64,000 nucleotides of DNA. Origin: Rhodovulum sp. MB263 (GTDB lineage Bacteria; Pseudomonadota; Alphaproteobacteria; Rhodobacterales; Rhodobacteraceae). Shown here in pieces: positions 25,698 through 36,624 of this stretch. Where the stretch lies: NCBI RefSeq assembly GCF_002073975.1, contig NZ_CP020384.1:1488001-1552000 (forward strand). The letters are read 5' to 3'. Made by a program: the position numbers and the translations under genes. Each line of letters opens with the position of its first letter. Position 1 is the first letter of the stretch. A model generated the notes under the pieces. The model was not told the origin of the DNA and made no database searches. It saw nothing but the letters and a program-made list of their open reading frames with translations.

Positions 25698-26102
25698 TCA
25701 GACCTCGAATTCGGGATCGACCGGCACCTGCAGCGCGGTGACCAGCGCATTGGTCTGCGCGGCCAGCCCGATGACGGCCAGAAAATCCTGATACTGAGCC
25801 TCGGTCATGCCCTTGGCCCGCGCCCCGGCGGTATGGGAATGGGCGCAATAGGAACAGCCATTGGCGACTGAGACCGCCATGTAGAGAAGCTCTTTGGTCA
25901 GCGGGTCGAGCGCGCTTTCTCTCGCCATAACCGCCTTGACCTGTGCCCAGGTGGTTTCCAGCACCGCGGGCTGACCCGCCAGCGCGCGCCAGACATTGTT
26001 CACGAAATTGGTCTTGCGGGTGGCGCGGATGTCGTCGAACACCGCCTTGACGCGCGGGTCGGCCTCGGCCTCCGCGTCGCTCCAGATCTTCGCCGTGGCC
26101 AT
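25698..26102 (-). CDS. AhpD/carboxymuconolactone decarboxylase-family protein
   Basis: This 134-aa all-helical protein carries the CxxC-H motif of AhpD-like peroxidase-related proteins (NGCSYCAHSHTAGARAKG). Family members use the Cys pair for peroxide or alkylhydroperoxide reduction, or catalyse related reactions. It follows the cyclase-family gene by about 65 bases and precedes qor by three, suggesting a small operon for redox handling of an aromatic or quinone compound; this is inference. Confidence 0.85.
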   Translation of the reverse strand: MATAKIWSDAEAEADPRVKAVFDDIRATRKTNFVNNVWRALAGQPAVLETTWAQVKAVMARESALDPLTKELLYMAVSVANGCSYCAHSHTAGARAKGMTEAQYQDFLAVIGLAAQTNALVTALQVPVDPEFEV

Positions 26103-26168
26103 CGGGGCTCCTTGGATTGGGGAAGGGGCCGCTCCGGGGCAGGGGATCCGAAGCGGCGGGACATGGGG

Positions 26169-26990
26169 TCAGACCAGCGCGAAGATCCGCGCGGGCCCGC
26201 CGGTGCCGCCCTTGTGCCTGGGCGCGCCGATCACCAGCGTCGCGCCCGCGGCGGGCATCCGGTCGAGATTGGCGAGGCATTCGATGCCGAACCTCCCCGA
26301 GGGCAGCCAGGCGTAATGCGCCGCGAAATCGGTCGAGTTGCCCGGATCGAGCGAGAGCGTATCCGAGCCTATCGAGGCCGCGGCGGTGTCCTCGATCAGC
26401 ATCCGGGCGGCCTCTGCATGGAAGCCCGGATAGTGCTGAACGCCTTCCGGATCGGCATTGCGAAAGCCCGGGCCGCTGGCCTTTTCGCTCCAGCCCGAGA
26501 ACATCGCGACGCAGGCATGTTCGGGGATTTCGCCATGCGCCGCGATCCAGGCGCGGATGTCGTCGGGGGTGAGGGTGGTGTCGGCATCCTCGACGGCGCG
26601 GGCGGCGATGTCGATCACGCAAAGCGGCGCCACGAGGTTCTCGACCGCGATTTCGTTCACGGCCGCGCCATCGGCCGAGAAATGGAGCGGCGCATCGATA
26701 TGGGTGCCGGTATGTTCGTTCACGCGGTATTCGGCGAGGTTGAAGCCGTGTTCCGCGAAATTGAACTTCTGGTCCCAGAAGAACTGCTGTTCGCCGAAGA
26801 AGGTGGGGAAGTCGGCCGAAAGCTCATGGGGCATGTCGGTTACCTTCGCGTGGCCCTGTGCCAGCGCCCGGGGCGCTGAGGCGCTCAGTCCGGCCGCCGC
26901 CGCCAGACCGGCCCCCGCCGCCCCCGCGAAGAAGCCGCGCCGCGACAGCATGCGGTCCTTGAGTGCCGTCATCACGCAGGTGTCGCACAT
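26169..26990 (-). CDS. Tat-exported cyclase family protein (kynurenine formamidase-like)
   Basis: This 273-aa protein belongs to the metal-dependent cyclase/formamidase family. The signature HTGTHIDAPLHFS, which supplies metal ligands, is at about residues 93-105. The N-terminus has a twin-arginine signal, SRRGFFAGAAGAGLAAAAGL, unusual for kynurenine formamidases but known in this broad family, so it should be folded before export to the periplasm. The start is preceded by AGAGAGGTCCAGG. It heads an operon with an AhpD-like protein and a quinone oxidoreductase. The substrate is unknown. Confidence 0.85.
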   Translation of the reverse strand: MCDTCVMTALKDRMLSRRGFFAGAAGAGLAAAAGLSASAPRALAQGHAKVTDMPHELSADFPTFFGEQQFFWDQKFNFAEHGFNLAEYRVNEHTGTHIDAPLHFSADGAAVNEIAVENLVAPLCVIDIAARAVEDADTTLTPDDIRAWIAAHGEIPEHACVAMFSGWSEKASGPGFRNADPEGVQHYPGFHAEAARMLIEDTAAASIGSDTLSLDPGNSTDFAAHYAWLPSGRFGIECLANLDRMPAAGATLVIGAPRHKGGTGGPARIFALV

Positions 26991-27358
26991 CCTGGACCTC
27001 TCCCTGTGGCCGTCCCGCCGCTCGACGCAGGCAAGCTTAGAGAGCCCCGCGCAATCCTGTCAAACCCGGAACACCGGCCCGTTTTCGACCTTGCGCATCT
27101 GCGCGCCGCGCCCTTCTGGCCGGACAGGACGGCCCGGCATCGGCGGCGCCGTTACCGGAACGCTGCCGGGAAAGGCAATATCCTCAAAACATGGGTATTG
27201 TTGCGGATTTACGTCGCGGGGCAGGCCGATCACCGCATTCGACCGATGAAACGCGCGGAACCAATCGTATTATCGTATGTTAACCTGCTAGTGTGCTCAC
27301 GAGAAAGCGTGTGTCACGGGGAAACCCGAGTACGAGCGGGAAGGAGCGACTAACCTCG
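26991..27358. other. Divergent intergenic region
   Basis: This 368-base stretch lies between the cyclase operon (minus) and a small membrane-protein gene (plus). The end near 27245-27300 is AT-rich (CGTATTATCGTATGTTAACC) and probably contains the plus-strand promoter. No gene is supported. Confidence 0.35.
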
Positions 27359-27673
27359 ATGCCCATTGTTTTTATGCTTACTTCAATTATGGGAGGGGTT
27401 TTTTCTGCGACCGTCGTATCTCTGATAATGGAAACGGGCTGGGGGGCGATCCTTCTGTCCTACTGGCTTGGCGGAATGGTGTGGGGCGGGGCTGCGGTGT
27501 CCTGCATGGCGCTGCGCCCGGACAAGGACGATTCTGACGCTGAGGCCCCGGATTACGAGGTCGCGTCAGGCGAGGATGCCCGGCCGGGCGCCCGGGAACC
27601 GAGAGGGTGCACGGCCAGATCGCGCGCGTCCGACGACGTCGAGAAGTCCGATCGCTGCGACTTCTTCTTCTGA
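27359..27673 (+). CDS. Small membrane protein, function unknown
   Basis: This 104-aa protein has two hydrophobic segments (about residues 2-22 and 27-50; MPIVFMLTSIMGGVFSATVV, WGAILLSYWLGGMVWGG) followed by an acidic then basic soluble tail ending DRCDFFF. The ATG at 27359 has GGAG at 27342-27345, a rather long spacing. I do not recognise the family. It stands alone between the cyclase operon and the convergent ABC permease gene. Confidence 0.55.
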   Translation: MPIVFMLTSIMGGVFSATVVSLIMETGWGAILLSYWLGGMVWGGAAVSCMALRPDKDDSDAEAPDYEVASGEDARPGAREPRGCTARSRASDDVEKSDRCDFFF

Positions 27674-27732
27674 ACGCGCGCGAGGCTTTATTCCCCTAAC
27701 CAGGCCAGAATCCGGACAGCGCCGGGAGGGGA

Positions 27733-29216
<1,484 letters not shown>

Positions 29217-29220
<4 letters not shown>

Positions 29221-29906
29221 GGCAAGGCTCCTTCGCGGAGGTCATCGGTGAGGATCGCGCCCCCGGCCAGGCTCAGCTCGCGGTCGAGCCGCGCGCTCAG
29301 GCGGCGATCATGCGAGACCACGATCAGCGTCGCGCCCGCGCTTTCGGCCAGATCGAGCAGCAGCCCGGCGATGGCCGCGCCGCTTTCGGGATCGAGGCTG
29401 GCTGTGGGCTCGTCGGCGACGATGATGCCCGGCCGGCGCAGAAGGGCGCGGGCCACCGCCACGCGCTGCATCTCGCCGCGCGACATGGTCTCGACCGGCT
29501 GGCCGGGCCGGGCCAGGCCGACCTCGGCCAGAAGGGCGCGGGCGCGGGCCGTCATCGCCTGATCGGCGACCCGCGCGAGCCGCGCGGGCAGAAGCACGTT
29601 GTCGAGCGCCGAGAGCCCCGGGAACAGGTGGAACTCCTGCATGACGAGGCCCAGATTGGCGCCGCGCCAGCGGTCGCGCGCGCCTTCGGACAAGGCGGCG
29701 ATGTCGGTTCCGTCCCAGATCACTTGGCCGGCCCGGGGCAGGATCAGCCCGGCCAGCACATTGACCAGCGTCGACTTGCCCGAGCCCGAGGGGCCGGTCA
29801 CCGCGATGCGGCTGCCTGCGGGAATATCGAGCGCGGGGATGTCGAGCACCGGGGCGGCAAGCCCCGGATAGGCGACAGAGACGGCAGAGAGGCGAAGACC
29901 GGGCAT
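29217..29906 (-). CDS. LolD-like ABC transporter ATP-binding protein
   Basis: This 229-aa ATPase has Walker A GPSGSGKSTLVN, a degenerate signature MSRGEMQRVAVARAL (usual LSGGQ), Walker B GIIVADEPTASLD, and a switch His in VVSHDRRL. The subclass is LolD/MacB-like, which fits the following FtsX-type permease; the two genes overlap by four bases. It powers the permease at the inner membrane. The degenerate signature still keeps the Ser and Gly needed for ATP sandwiching. Confidence 0.92.
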
Positions 29907-29911
29907 CGCGC

Positions 29912-30397
29912 TCAGACCGTTCTGTAGCGCGCGTCGCGCAGGCGCAGCTGGCTGACGAAGCCGGTCTCGGGATCGACCCAGGAGCCGCGCTCGAGCAGTC
30001 CGGTGACCTCGATGGTCTGGTTCGGCTGCACGAAGGTCTGGCTGCGGTCGAGATAGACCACGACGATATTGTCGGGCCAGTCGGTATCGGTCGAACAGAA
30101 CGGGCAGAGCGCCATCGGGATCGCGGTCAGCACGAAGAAGTTCGATTCCGCCTTCAGGGGCGGGGCCATGAAACCCCGGATACGCACCTTCTCTCCGGTC
30201 AGCGCGATCACCTTGTCCGAGAAGGTGAGGCCGAGCGGGCTGAAGGCGCTGTAAAGCTCGTCGAAGCCGATCAGCGGGGTGCCAGCCGCGGCGGCGGGGC
30301 GGGCCGTCGTCGTCAGGAACAGGCCGGGCAGAAGCAGGCCGGGCGCGAGCGCAAGGCAGAGCCTGCGGGTCCGGTCGGGGGCGGCGGTATCGGTCAT
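29912..30397 (-). CDS. Exported protein with CxxC, DUF3299-like
   Basis: This 161-aa protein has an N-terminal signal or anchor (RLCLALAPGLLLPGLFLTTTARPAAAAG). The mature part contains GEKVRIRGFMAPPLKAESNFFVL, then PFCSTDTDWPDN preceded by LC, forming a CPFC motif, and a beta-rich end. The layout resembles DUF3299-type periplasmic proteins found next to FtsX-like ABC systems. It starts the short operon with the LolD-like ATPase and permease. The CPFC pair could bind metal or form a disulfide. Function is unknown. Confidence 0.7.
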   Translation of the reverse strand: MTDTAAPDRTRRLCLALAPGLLLPGLFLTTTARPAAAAGTPLIGFDELYSAFSPLGLTFSDKVIALTGEKVRIRGFMAPPLKAESNFFVLTAIPMALCPFCSTDTDWPDNIVVVYLDRSQTFVQPNQTIEVTGLLERGSWVDPETGFVSQLRLRDARYRTV

Positions 30398-30493
30398 GGC
30401 GGAATTCCGGGGCGCAGGGGAAGGGAACGGGGCGGAAGGGAATGGGGCCGGGCGGCGGGCGGTGCTCCGCCCGGGCCCGGCCCCGATGTCAGG

Positions 30494-32248
30494 TCACTTC
30501 CGGACGGCGCCCAGCGCGAAGGTCTCGGCCAGCACCTTGTAGACGTCCGACTGTTCCATGTAGCCCTTGAACGCCTCGGCGCCGGGACCGGTCGCCTGCA
30601 GCACGACGTCATCGACCGCATGCACCGCCGTATCGGCCGATCTCGGCAGGTTGCCGACCCTCAGCACCGCGCCGGGGATGTCCTTGTAGGCCTCGTTGGC
30701 GACATATTCGCCCTTCTCGTTCTTCACCGAAGGCTCGAACGGGCCGTCCATCTTGGGCCGCCAGGTCTCGTAGTAATCGGGGAAGTTGCTCGAGAAGATC
30801 GCCAGCCGCCGCGACACGTCGATCCGGTCGGGATAGCCGTCGCCATCGGCATCGGTGTAGGTCGGGAAGCCCGCGGCGTCATAGGTGCCGACCTTCTCGC
30901 GCATCTCGGTGCCGGGCTTGTCGTCGTCGATGGTGCCGATCACCGAGACGCCATGGGTATGGTCGCCGGTGACCACGATCAGCGTGTCGGGATGGGTCTC
31001 GGCAAAGGCGCGGGCGGCGGCGATGGCCTGATCGAACTCGATGGTGTCGATGACGGCGCGGTCCCAGTCCATCGGATGGGACATCTTGTCGATCGAGGCG
31101 CCCTCGACCATCAGGAAGAAGCCGTCCTCGTTTTTCGACAGCTGATCGAGCGCGGCTTCGGTCATCTCGACCAGGCCGGGCTGGTCGGGGAACTTGCCGA
31201 CGGTGCCCTGGTGCAGGAAGCTGCGGTCGAGCTTGGTATCCATGTTGCCGGTATGGAACAGCCCGAGGATCTTGCCGCTGTTGGTGTCGCGCGCGGCCTC
31301 GAGCCCGGCAGCATCGGTCGCGAGCGTGTAGCCCGCCTCGCGGAACAGTCCGACATAGTCGGTAGCGTCCTTGCGTTTCGAGCCGGGGATGTCGGATTTG
31401 AGGAAATAGGCCGAGCCGCCGCCCAGCATGACCTCGGGCTGGACGTCATGGAACATGCCGACGATATCGGCCTTGTCGCCGCGCTTGCGGGTATGGGCGA
31501 CGACGGCAGCGGGGGTCGCATCCTCGAGCTCGGAGGTGGTGACGACACCGATCGACTTGGCCGTCATGCGGCGGAGCGCCTCGGCGATGGTTTCGACCCT
31601 GGGGTCGTCCTGGGTCGGGGGCGTGCGGTCGGCATAGACGCCCAGCGCGTTCACCCGGGCCTTGTGGCCGGTCATGTAGGCCGACATCGTGTTGGCCGAG
31701 TCGGTCGCGACCGAATGGGTCGAGGAGGTGCCGATGAAGGCCATGTGGTCGAGATCGTCCATCGCCAGCCGGCCATCCGCCTTGCCCTCGGTCATGCCCT
31801 TCGACATGATCCGCGCCGCGGTCCGGTGCGCGACCGAAAGTCCGTCGCCGACGAAGAAGATGATGTTTTTGGCCTGCGGCGCCTCGGGCGTGGCATAGAC
31901 CTCCCAGGTGACGGTCCTGGTCTCGTCGCCGGCCCTGACCTCGACGGTGTAGCTGCCGGGCTCGGCCAGGGCCAGGTCGCGCAGGATCAGCGCCGAGCCC
32001 AGCACCGCGTCGTCCTCGCCCTTCTCCTCGGCCACGTATTCGGCGCTGGTGCCGAACGTTTCGGCATAGGGTCTGCCATTCACGGTAACGGCGATTTCCG
32101 CTTCGGGATGAACGGCATCGAGCTCGATCTTGAAGTCGAAGGGCGAGGAGACGAGGATCGTCGCCCGGTCGAGCGGATAAATCGCGGTGGCCTGCGCCGC
32201 CCCGGCGAGAAGGGTGGTGGCGGCGAGCGCGGATAGCAGAGTTCGCAT
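30494..32248 (-). CDS. phoA: Alkaline phosphatase (PhoA family), secreted
   Basis: This 584-aa protein starts with a signal peptide (MRTLLSALAATTLLAGAAQATA). A beta-sandwich-like N-terminal domain of about 100 residues comes next, then the alkaline phosphatase core: NIIFFVGDGLSVAHRTAARI (metal ligand Asp) and ATDSANTMSAYMTG with the nucleophilic Ser. FFLMVEGASIDKMSHPMDWD and VVTGDHTHGVS provide zinc ligands. A calcium-binding-like loop DADGDGYPDRID lies near residue 480. It cleaves phosphate esters in the periplasm or outside. The start has GAGGT upstream. It is encoded just upstream of the small DUF protein and His-rich ABC system on the same strand. Confidence 0.93.
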   Translation of the reverse strand: MRTLLSALAATTLLAGAAQATAIYPLDRATILVSSPFDFKIELDAVHPEAEIAVTVNGRPYAETFGTSAEYVAEEKGEDDAVLGSALILRDLALAEPGSYTVEVRAGDETRTVTWEVYATPEAPQAKNIIFFVGDGLSVAHRTAARIMSKGMTEGKADGRLAMDDLDHMAFIGTSSTHSVATDSANTMSAYMTGHKARVNALGVYADRTPPTQDDPRVETIAEALRRMTAKSIGVVTTSELEDATPAAVVAHTRKRGDKADIVGMFHDVQPEVMLGGGSAYFLKSDIPGSKRKDATDYVGLFREAGYTLATDAAGLEAARDTNSGKILGLFHTGNMDTKLDRSFLHQGTVGKFPDQPGLVEMTEAALDQLSKNEDGFFLMVEGASIDKMSHPMDWDRAVIDTIEFDQAIAAARAFAETHPDTLIVVTGDHTHGVSVIGTIDDDKPGTEMREKVGTYDAAGFPTYTDADGDGYPDRIDVSRRLAIFSSNFPDYYETWRPKMDGPFEPSVKNEKGEYVANEAYKDIPGAVLRVGNLPRSADTAVHAVDDVVLQATGPGAEAFKGYMEQSDVYKVLAETFALGAVRK

Positions 32249-32854
32249 GGATACCTCATTGGTCGAAAACGACAGGGGGAGTTCCCTGCGGGTTCCGCTA
32301 AAGGCTGCATGTATCGCGCGTGTGACAAGGCCAGCGACAAGGCCCGTGAAACCGCCCGTGAAAAGGCAGATGAAAAAGCGGCTGGTCGCGGGCCGTTTCT
32401 GCAGAGCGGCGAGGAGCGCGGCCAGGACTGTCTCGGCACGGTGCGCATGGGGCGCGCAGAGGCGGTCAGGGGGGGCAGCGGACAGGTGAGCGGCCTGCGG
32501 CGGGGGCCGACAACTCGGGCCGCGCCGGTTCGCTCGGGGCGCGGGCGATTTTCGTTGCCTCTCGCCAAGCTGATCGCGGCCCGACGCGCCCCTGCCTCGA
32601 TTGCTGCGGCAAGAGGACCGGTTGGCTTCGTTCATCAACCGCCGGCCAGGGCTCCGGTTGCGCGGGGCCTGCGGTTGTCAGGAGAGGTCCTGTCGCCGCG
32701 ATCCCGCTGCGGGGCGCCTGCCGCTTCGAAACGGCGTCGGGCGCCAAGGCACGGGCCATGCCTCTCGTGTCCTGTGCCGTTGTCCCGGAGCGTCTTGGGC
32801 CGGGGCTGATACCATGAGGCCGGACGGCGAAATGGCCGCCGTCCGGAAGACCTT
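32249..32854. other. Intergenic region upstream of alkaline phosphatase
   Basis: This 606-base gap between phoA (its promoter side) and the SRPBCC gene contains a short run of near-repeats reading GACAAGGCC/GTGAAAAGGCAGATG around 32320-32380, giving a spurious Lys/Glu-rich frame on the plus strand. I saw no convincing PHO box and no gene. Confidence 0.35.
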
Positions 32855-33292
32855 TCAGCCGAGCTGGCGTTTGAGCGCGGCCCAGCCCGCGGCGAAGACG
32901 CCCTCGGAAATCACCGGGCCGTATTTGCCGCGGTCTTCCGGCGCCTCGTCGAACTCCGCTTCCCAGAGGGCGAAGGTCTCGCCGGTCTCGGAGACCGGGA
33001 AAAGCGCGATCCGGGCGATGTAGTTCTCGACCGGGAAGGCCGGCTTGACGAAGCTGTAGCTGAGCGTGAAAGCGCTGTCGTCGAGCGACAGCAGCTTTTC
33101 GCGCACATGCCCGCCGCCGCCCGCCAGATGGAAGGAGCGGACGGCGCCGACGGTATCGGCGCGGAGCCCGTCCTCGATCTCGCTGCGCTCGATCGCCGGA
33201 TGCCAGCTGGGCAGCCCGTTGAAGTCGCGCAGGATCTCCCAGACCTTCTCGATGGGCGCGGGGATCACCGCGCTGGCATAGGCCCTGGCCAT
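32855..33292 (-). CDS. SRPBCC (START-like) family protein
   Basis: This 145-aa protein has the polyketide-cyclase/START fold signature: an N-terminal strand and helix ASAVIPAPIEKVWEILRDFNGLPSWHPAIE, and a C-terminal helix SEGVFAAGWAALKRQLG. Members bind hydrophobic ligands in a cavity. The start at 33292 follows GGGAGGATC. It is last in an operon with a PEP-hydrolase-type protein and a Tm-1-like protein, an arrangement I recall from related bacteria; the shared pathway is unknown. Confidence 0.88.
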   Translation of the reverse strand: MARAYASAVIPAPIEKVWEILRDFNGLPSWHPAIERSEIEDGLRADTVGAVRSFHLAGGGGHVREKLLSLDDSAFTLSYSFVKPAFPVENYIARIALFPVSETGETFALWEAEFDEAPEDRGKYGPVISEGVFAAGWAALKRQLG

Positions 33293-33306
33293 AAGATCCT
33301 CCCTTT

Positions 33307-34140
33307 TCAGCCTCGGGTGATGGTCTTGAACCGCCGCGTCTGGTCGATCAGCGCGGTTTCGGTCGGCAGCCGCTCCATGCTGGAGGCGCCGTAGAAGCCG
33401 TGGCAGTCGGGCGCGTTCGACAGCACATAGGTTGCGTCCTCGGGCATCGAGATCGGCCCGCCATGACACAGCACGATCACGTCCTTGCGCACGCTCAGCG
33501 CGGCCTCGGCAATGGACTGGACCTTGACGGCGCTGTCTTCCAGCGAGATCGCGGTATCGGCCCCGATGGCGCCGCCCGTGGTCAGGCCCATATGCGCCAC
33601 CACGATATCGGCGCCCGCCTCGGCCATGGCCTTGGCCTGATCGGTGTCGAAGACATAGGGCGTGGTCAGCATGTCCTTCGAGCGCGCCAGCGCCACCAGA
33701 TCGACCTCGAGCCCGTAGCCCATGCCGGTTTCCTCGAGGTTCTGGCGGAAGGTGCCGTCGATCAGCCCCACGGTCGGGAAGTTCTGGATGCCCGAGAAGC
33801 CGATGGCCTTCAACTGGTCGAGAAACGGGTCGAAGTTGCAGAACGGATCGGTGCCGTTCACACCGGCCAGAACCGGGGTGTTCCTGGCCACCGGCAGCAC
33901 CTCTCGGGCCATCTCGACGACGATCTCATTGGCATTGCCATAGGCCAGAAGCCCGGCCAGCGAGCCCCGGCCCGCCATCCGGTAGCGGCCCGAATTGTAG
34001 ATCACGATCAGGTCGATGCCGCCGGCTTCCTCGCATTTGGCCGAGAGGCCGGTGCCTGCGCCGCCGCCGATGATCGGGCGGCCCTCGGCGATCATGCCCC
34101 GAAATTTCTCCAGCAGATCCTTGCGTTCGAACCGGGCCAT
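33307..34140 (-). CDS. Phosphoenolpyruvate hydrolase-family TIM-barrel protein
   Basis: This 277-aa protein matches the PEP-mutase-like/'TIM-barrel signal transduction' family, which also occurs fused to Tm-1-like domains in plants and fungi. Typical segments are [35 protein letters not shown] and [12 protein letters not shown], with [15 protein letters not shown] near the middle. Its ATG overlaps the stop of the Tm-1-like gene (TGATG), so the two are translationally coupled and probably form one functional unit. The substrate is unknown. Confidence 0.88.
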   Translation of the reverse strand: MARFERKDLLEKFRGMIAEGRPIIGGGAGTGLSAKCEEAGGIDLIVIYNSGRYRMAGRGSLAGLLAYGNANEIVVEMAREVLPVARNTPVLAGVNGTDPFCNFDPFLDQLKAIGFSGIQNFPTVGLIDGTFRQNLEETGMGYGLEVDLVALARSKDMLTTPYVFDTDQAKAMAEAGADIVVAHMGLTTGGAIGADTAISLEDSAVKVQSIAEAALSVRKDVIVLCHGGPISMPEDATYVLSNAPDCHGFYGASSMERLPTETALIDQTRRFKTITRG

Positions 34141-35336
34141 CAGGCGATCTCCTTCCAGTGGATGTACAGCGCGTCCGAGAACGCCTCGTCATTGATATTG
34201 TGGGGTAGCCGGATCAGCCGCCGGTCCGGGGTCTGCTCGACCGTGGCCTCGAGGGCGTCGAACAGCGCGTTGCGGGCTTCGATCAGCTCGAAGGGCATGC
34301 CGGGCGCGTCCAGCATCGACAGGCCGCCCCCGGGCAGCAGGAAACGCACCGGCCCTTTGCAGGCATTCAGCCGGGTTCCGATCCATTCTCCCATCTGGCG
34401 GCATTCGTCGGGCGTGGTCCGCATCAGGGTGATCTGGGGATTGTGCTGATAGAAAAGCCGGTGGGCATAGCGCTCGGGCACTGTCGCGCGCGCGCCGAAA
34501 TTGACCATGTCGAGCGCACCGCAGGAGCCGACATAGGGAATTCCGGTGCGGGCGATAGCCCCCAGCCGGTCCTCGGTCGCGGCCAGGATGCCGCCGAAGA
34601 GCAGATCGCAGATCTCGGTCGTGGTGGTGTCGATGACCGACGAGATCATGCCGGAATCGACAAGCTTTTCCATCGCCTGACCGCCGGTGCCGGTGGCATG
34701 GAAGACGATGGGATCGACCTCGGCCTCGAGCCGCTCGGTCAGATGGGTGACGCAGGGCGTGGTGACGCCGAACATGGTCAGCCCGACTGCGGGACGGTCG
34801 TCGCCCGCTTCCTCGGGGGCGGCCTTTGCCATGCCCGCGATGGCGCGGGCTGCATTGCCGAGGATCACCCGCGAGATCCGGTTGAGGCCCGCGACATCGG
34901 TGACCGACGGCATCATGGTGATGTCGGAGGGGCCCACATAGGGCGCCACATTGCCCGAAGCCAGCGTCGAGACGATCAGCTTGGGCACGCCCACGGGCAG
35001 CGCGCGCATGCCGGGCGCGACCAGCGCGGTCCCGCCCGAGCCGCCAAGCGAGATCATCGCGCCGATATCGTCACGGGTCGCGACGAAGGCCTCGAAGGCC
35101 GCCGCCATCCCGGCCACGGCCGAGCCGCGGTCGCCCGTCAGCACCGCGCCCGTGCCCTCGGGGTGGCAGGCCGCCACCTCGGCCGGGGTTACATCGGCAG
35201 TGCTGCGATGGTCCGATGAGGTCGAGAGGTCGACCTTGACCACGCCGAGCCCCTGATCGGCCACAAGCCCTGCGACATGCGCGAGCTCGCGACCCTTGGT
35301 GTCGAAAGTTCCGACGACGAAGACCTTTTTCGTCAC
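34140..35336 (-). CDS. Tm-1-like ATP-binding protein (UPF0261)
   Basis: This 398-aa protein begins with a GTG at 35336 ([24 protein letters not shown]), preceded by GGGAGAACGAG. The Tm-1 family binds ATP at the N-terminal domain; the tomato member is a virus-resistance protein, while bacterial roles are unclear. Further features are [20 protein letters not shown] and a C-terminal domain with [13 protein letters not shown]. It is coupled to the TIM-barrel gene downstream, which mirrors the fused protein in eukaryotes. Confidence 0.9.
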   Translation of the reverse strand: MTKKVFVVGTFDTKGRELAHVAGLVADQGLGVVKVDLSTSSDHRSTADVTPAEVAACHPEGTGAVLTGDRGSAVAGMAAAFEAFVATRDDIGAMISLGGSGGTALVAPGMRALPVGVPKLIVSTLASGNVAPYVGPSDITMMPSVTDVAGLNRISRVILGNAARAIAGMAKAAPEEAGDDRPAVGLTMFGVTTPCVTHLTERLEAEVDPIVFHATGTGGQAMEKLVDSGMISSVIDTTTTEICDLLFGGILAATEDRLGAIARTGIPYVGSCGALDMVNFGARATVPERYAHRLFYQHNPQITLMRTTPDECRQMGEWIGTRLNACKGPVRFLLPGGGLSMLDAPGMPFELIEARNALFDALEATVEQTPDRRLIRLPHNINDEAFSDALYIHWKEIA

Positions 35337-35664
35337 CTCGTTCTCCCTTTTCGGCCGAAGAGCCTGCTTGCCTCCGGGTCCCAACCTTGCGGCTGATCAA
35401 AGGGTTAACACAGGGTTACGGTCGATCCAAGCGCCGCTGCGCGGCCGTCATCGGGGCGCTGACCGGGCATCGGTCATGGCCTCAGTCATGGCCTTGGGCA
35501 ATGGCCCCTGGCAGGGTTCTCGTCACGGATCAGGGCAGGCCGCCGGTTTCCCGGTAAAGGCGAATGACGAGGTCGGCCGAGCAGAGAGGCGCGCGCTCCG
35601 GACGGTCTGTCCGCGCGGGAGGCGGGGCCGGGGCACAGGGGGACGACCCCCGGGCTCCGGCGGC
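35337..35664. other. Intergenic region between dppF and the Tm-1 operon
   Basis: This 328-base gap precedes the Tm-1-like gene on the same strand as the ABC importer upstream. It likely holds the Tm-1 operon promoter, though readthrough from dppF is possible. It contains short repeats of the type TCGGTCATGGCCTCAGTCATGGCC. No gene is supported. Confidence 0.35.
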
Positions 35665-36624
35665 TCAGACGCCTTCGGGGAAGAAACAGGCGGCCGCATG
35701 GGGCGCGCCCGCAAGCTCGGGGCGGCTCTCGCGGCAGCGGGTCTCGGCCTTCCAGCAGCGCGGCGCGAAGGGGCAGCCATCGGGGATCGCCAGCGGCGAC
35801 GGCAGCTCGCCCTGCAGCTTGATCCGCTGCCGCTCGGGGTCGGGCTCGGTCGTGGGCGTGGCCGAGAGCAGCGCCTTGGTATAGGGGTGGCGCGGATTGG
35901 CGAAGACATCGTCCTTGGTGCCGAACTCGACCGGGCGGCCGAGATACATCACCATGACATCGTCGGCGACATGGCGCACCACCGAGAGGTCATGCGAGAT
36001 GAAGAGATAGGCCAGATCCATGCGTTCCTGCAGATCGAGCAGCAGGTTCAGCACCTGGCTCTGGATCGACAGATCGAGCGCCGAGACCGGCTCGTCCAGC
36101 ACCAGAAGCTTGGGTTCCAGCATCAGCGCGCGGGCGACCGCGATCCGTTGCCGCTGCCCGCCCGAGAACATGTGCGGAAAGCGGTCGTAATGCTCGGGGC
36201 GCAGCCCGACCAGCCGCATCATCTCGCGCGCCTTCTCGGCCCGCTCCTTCGCGCTCATGTCGGGGCGGTTGATCTTCAGGGGCTCTTCGAGGATCGTGCC
36301 GATCCGGTGGCGCAGATTGAGCGAGCCGTAGGGGTCCTGGAACACGATCTGCACGCTCGAGCGCAGGCTGCGCCAGTTCTCGGGCGTGGCCGGACGGCCG
36401 TCGAGGGTGAGGCTGCCCGAGGTCGGCTCCTCGATCAGCGTGATCAGCCGTGCCAGGGTGGACTTGCCGCAGCCCGACTCGCCCACGACCGCCAGCGTCT
36501 TGCCGGCCTCGATCGAGAAGCTCGCCTCGGACAGCGCGCGCACGAGGCCGGGCTTCGAGAACATCCCGCCGCCCACTTCGTAATGGCGGGCGAGGTGATC
36601 GGCGACAACGACAGGGGCGGTCAT
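35665..36624 (-). CDS. dppF: Dipeptide/oligopeptide ABC transporter ATPase (DppF-like)
   Basis: This 319-aa ATPase has Walker [14 protein letters not shown], signature [15 protein letters not shown], Walker B LLVLDEP, and the C-terminal oligopeptide-type cysteine cluster ([17 protein letters not shown]) that binds Fe-S or structural metal in DppD/DppF proteins. It is the second ATPase of the importer, overlapping the dppD stop by four bases and ending the operon. Confidence 0.94.
   Translation of the reverse strand: MTAPVVVADHLARHYEVGGGMFSKPGLVRALSEASFSIEAGKTLAVVGESGCGKSTLARLITLIEEPTSGSLTLDGRPATPENWRSLRSSVQIVFQDPYGSLNLRHRIGTILEEPLKINRPDMSAKERAEKAREMMRLVGLRPEHYDRFPHMFSGGQRQRIAVARALMLEPKLLVLDEPVSALDLSIQSQVLNLLLDLQERMDLAYLFISHDLSVVRHVADDVMVMYLGRPVEFGTKDDVFANPRHPYTKALLSATPTTEPDPERQRIKLQGELPSPLAIPDGCPFAPRCWKAETRCRESRPELAGAPHAAACFFPEGV

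Noticed and set aside
32309-32809. A plus-strand frame with a Lys/Glu-rich repeat-like start (CDKASDKARETAREKADEK)
   Set aside because: The repeat is only about 20 residues, the rest is unstructured Arg/Gly sequence, and there is no ribosome binding site.
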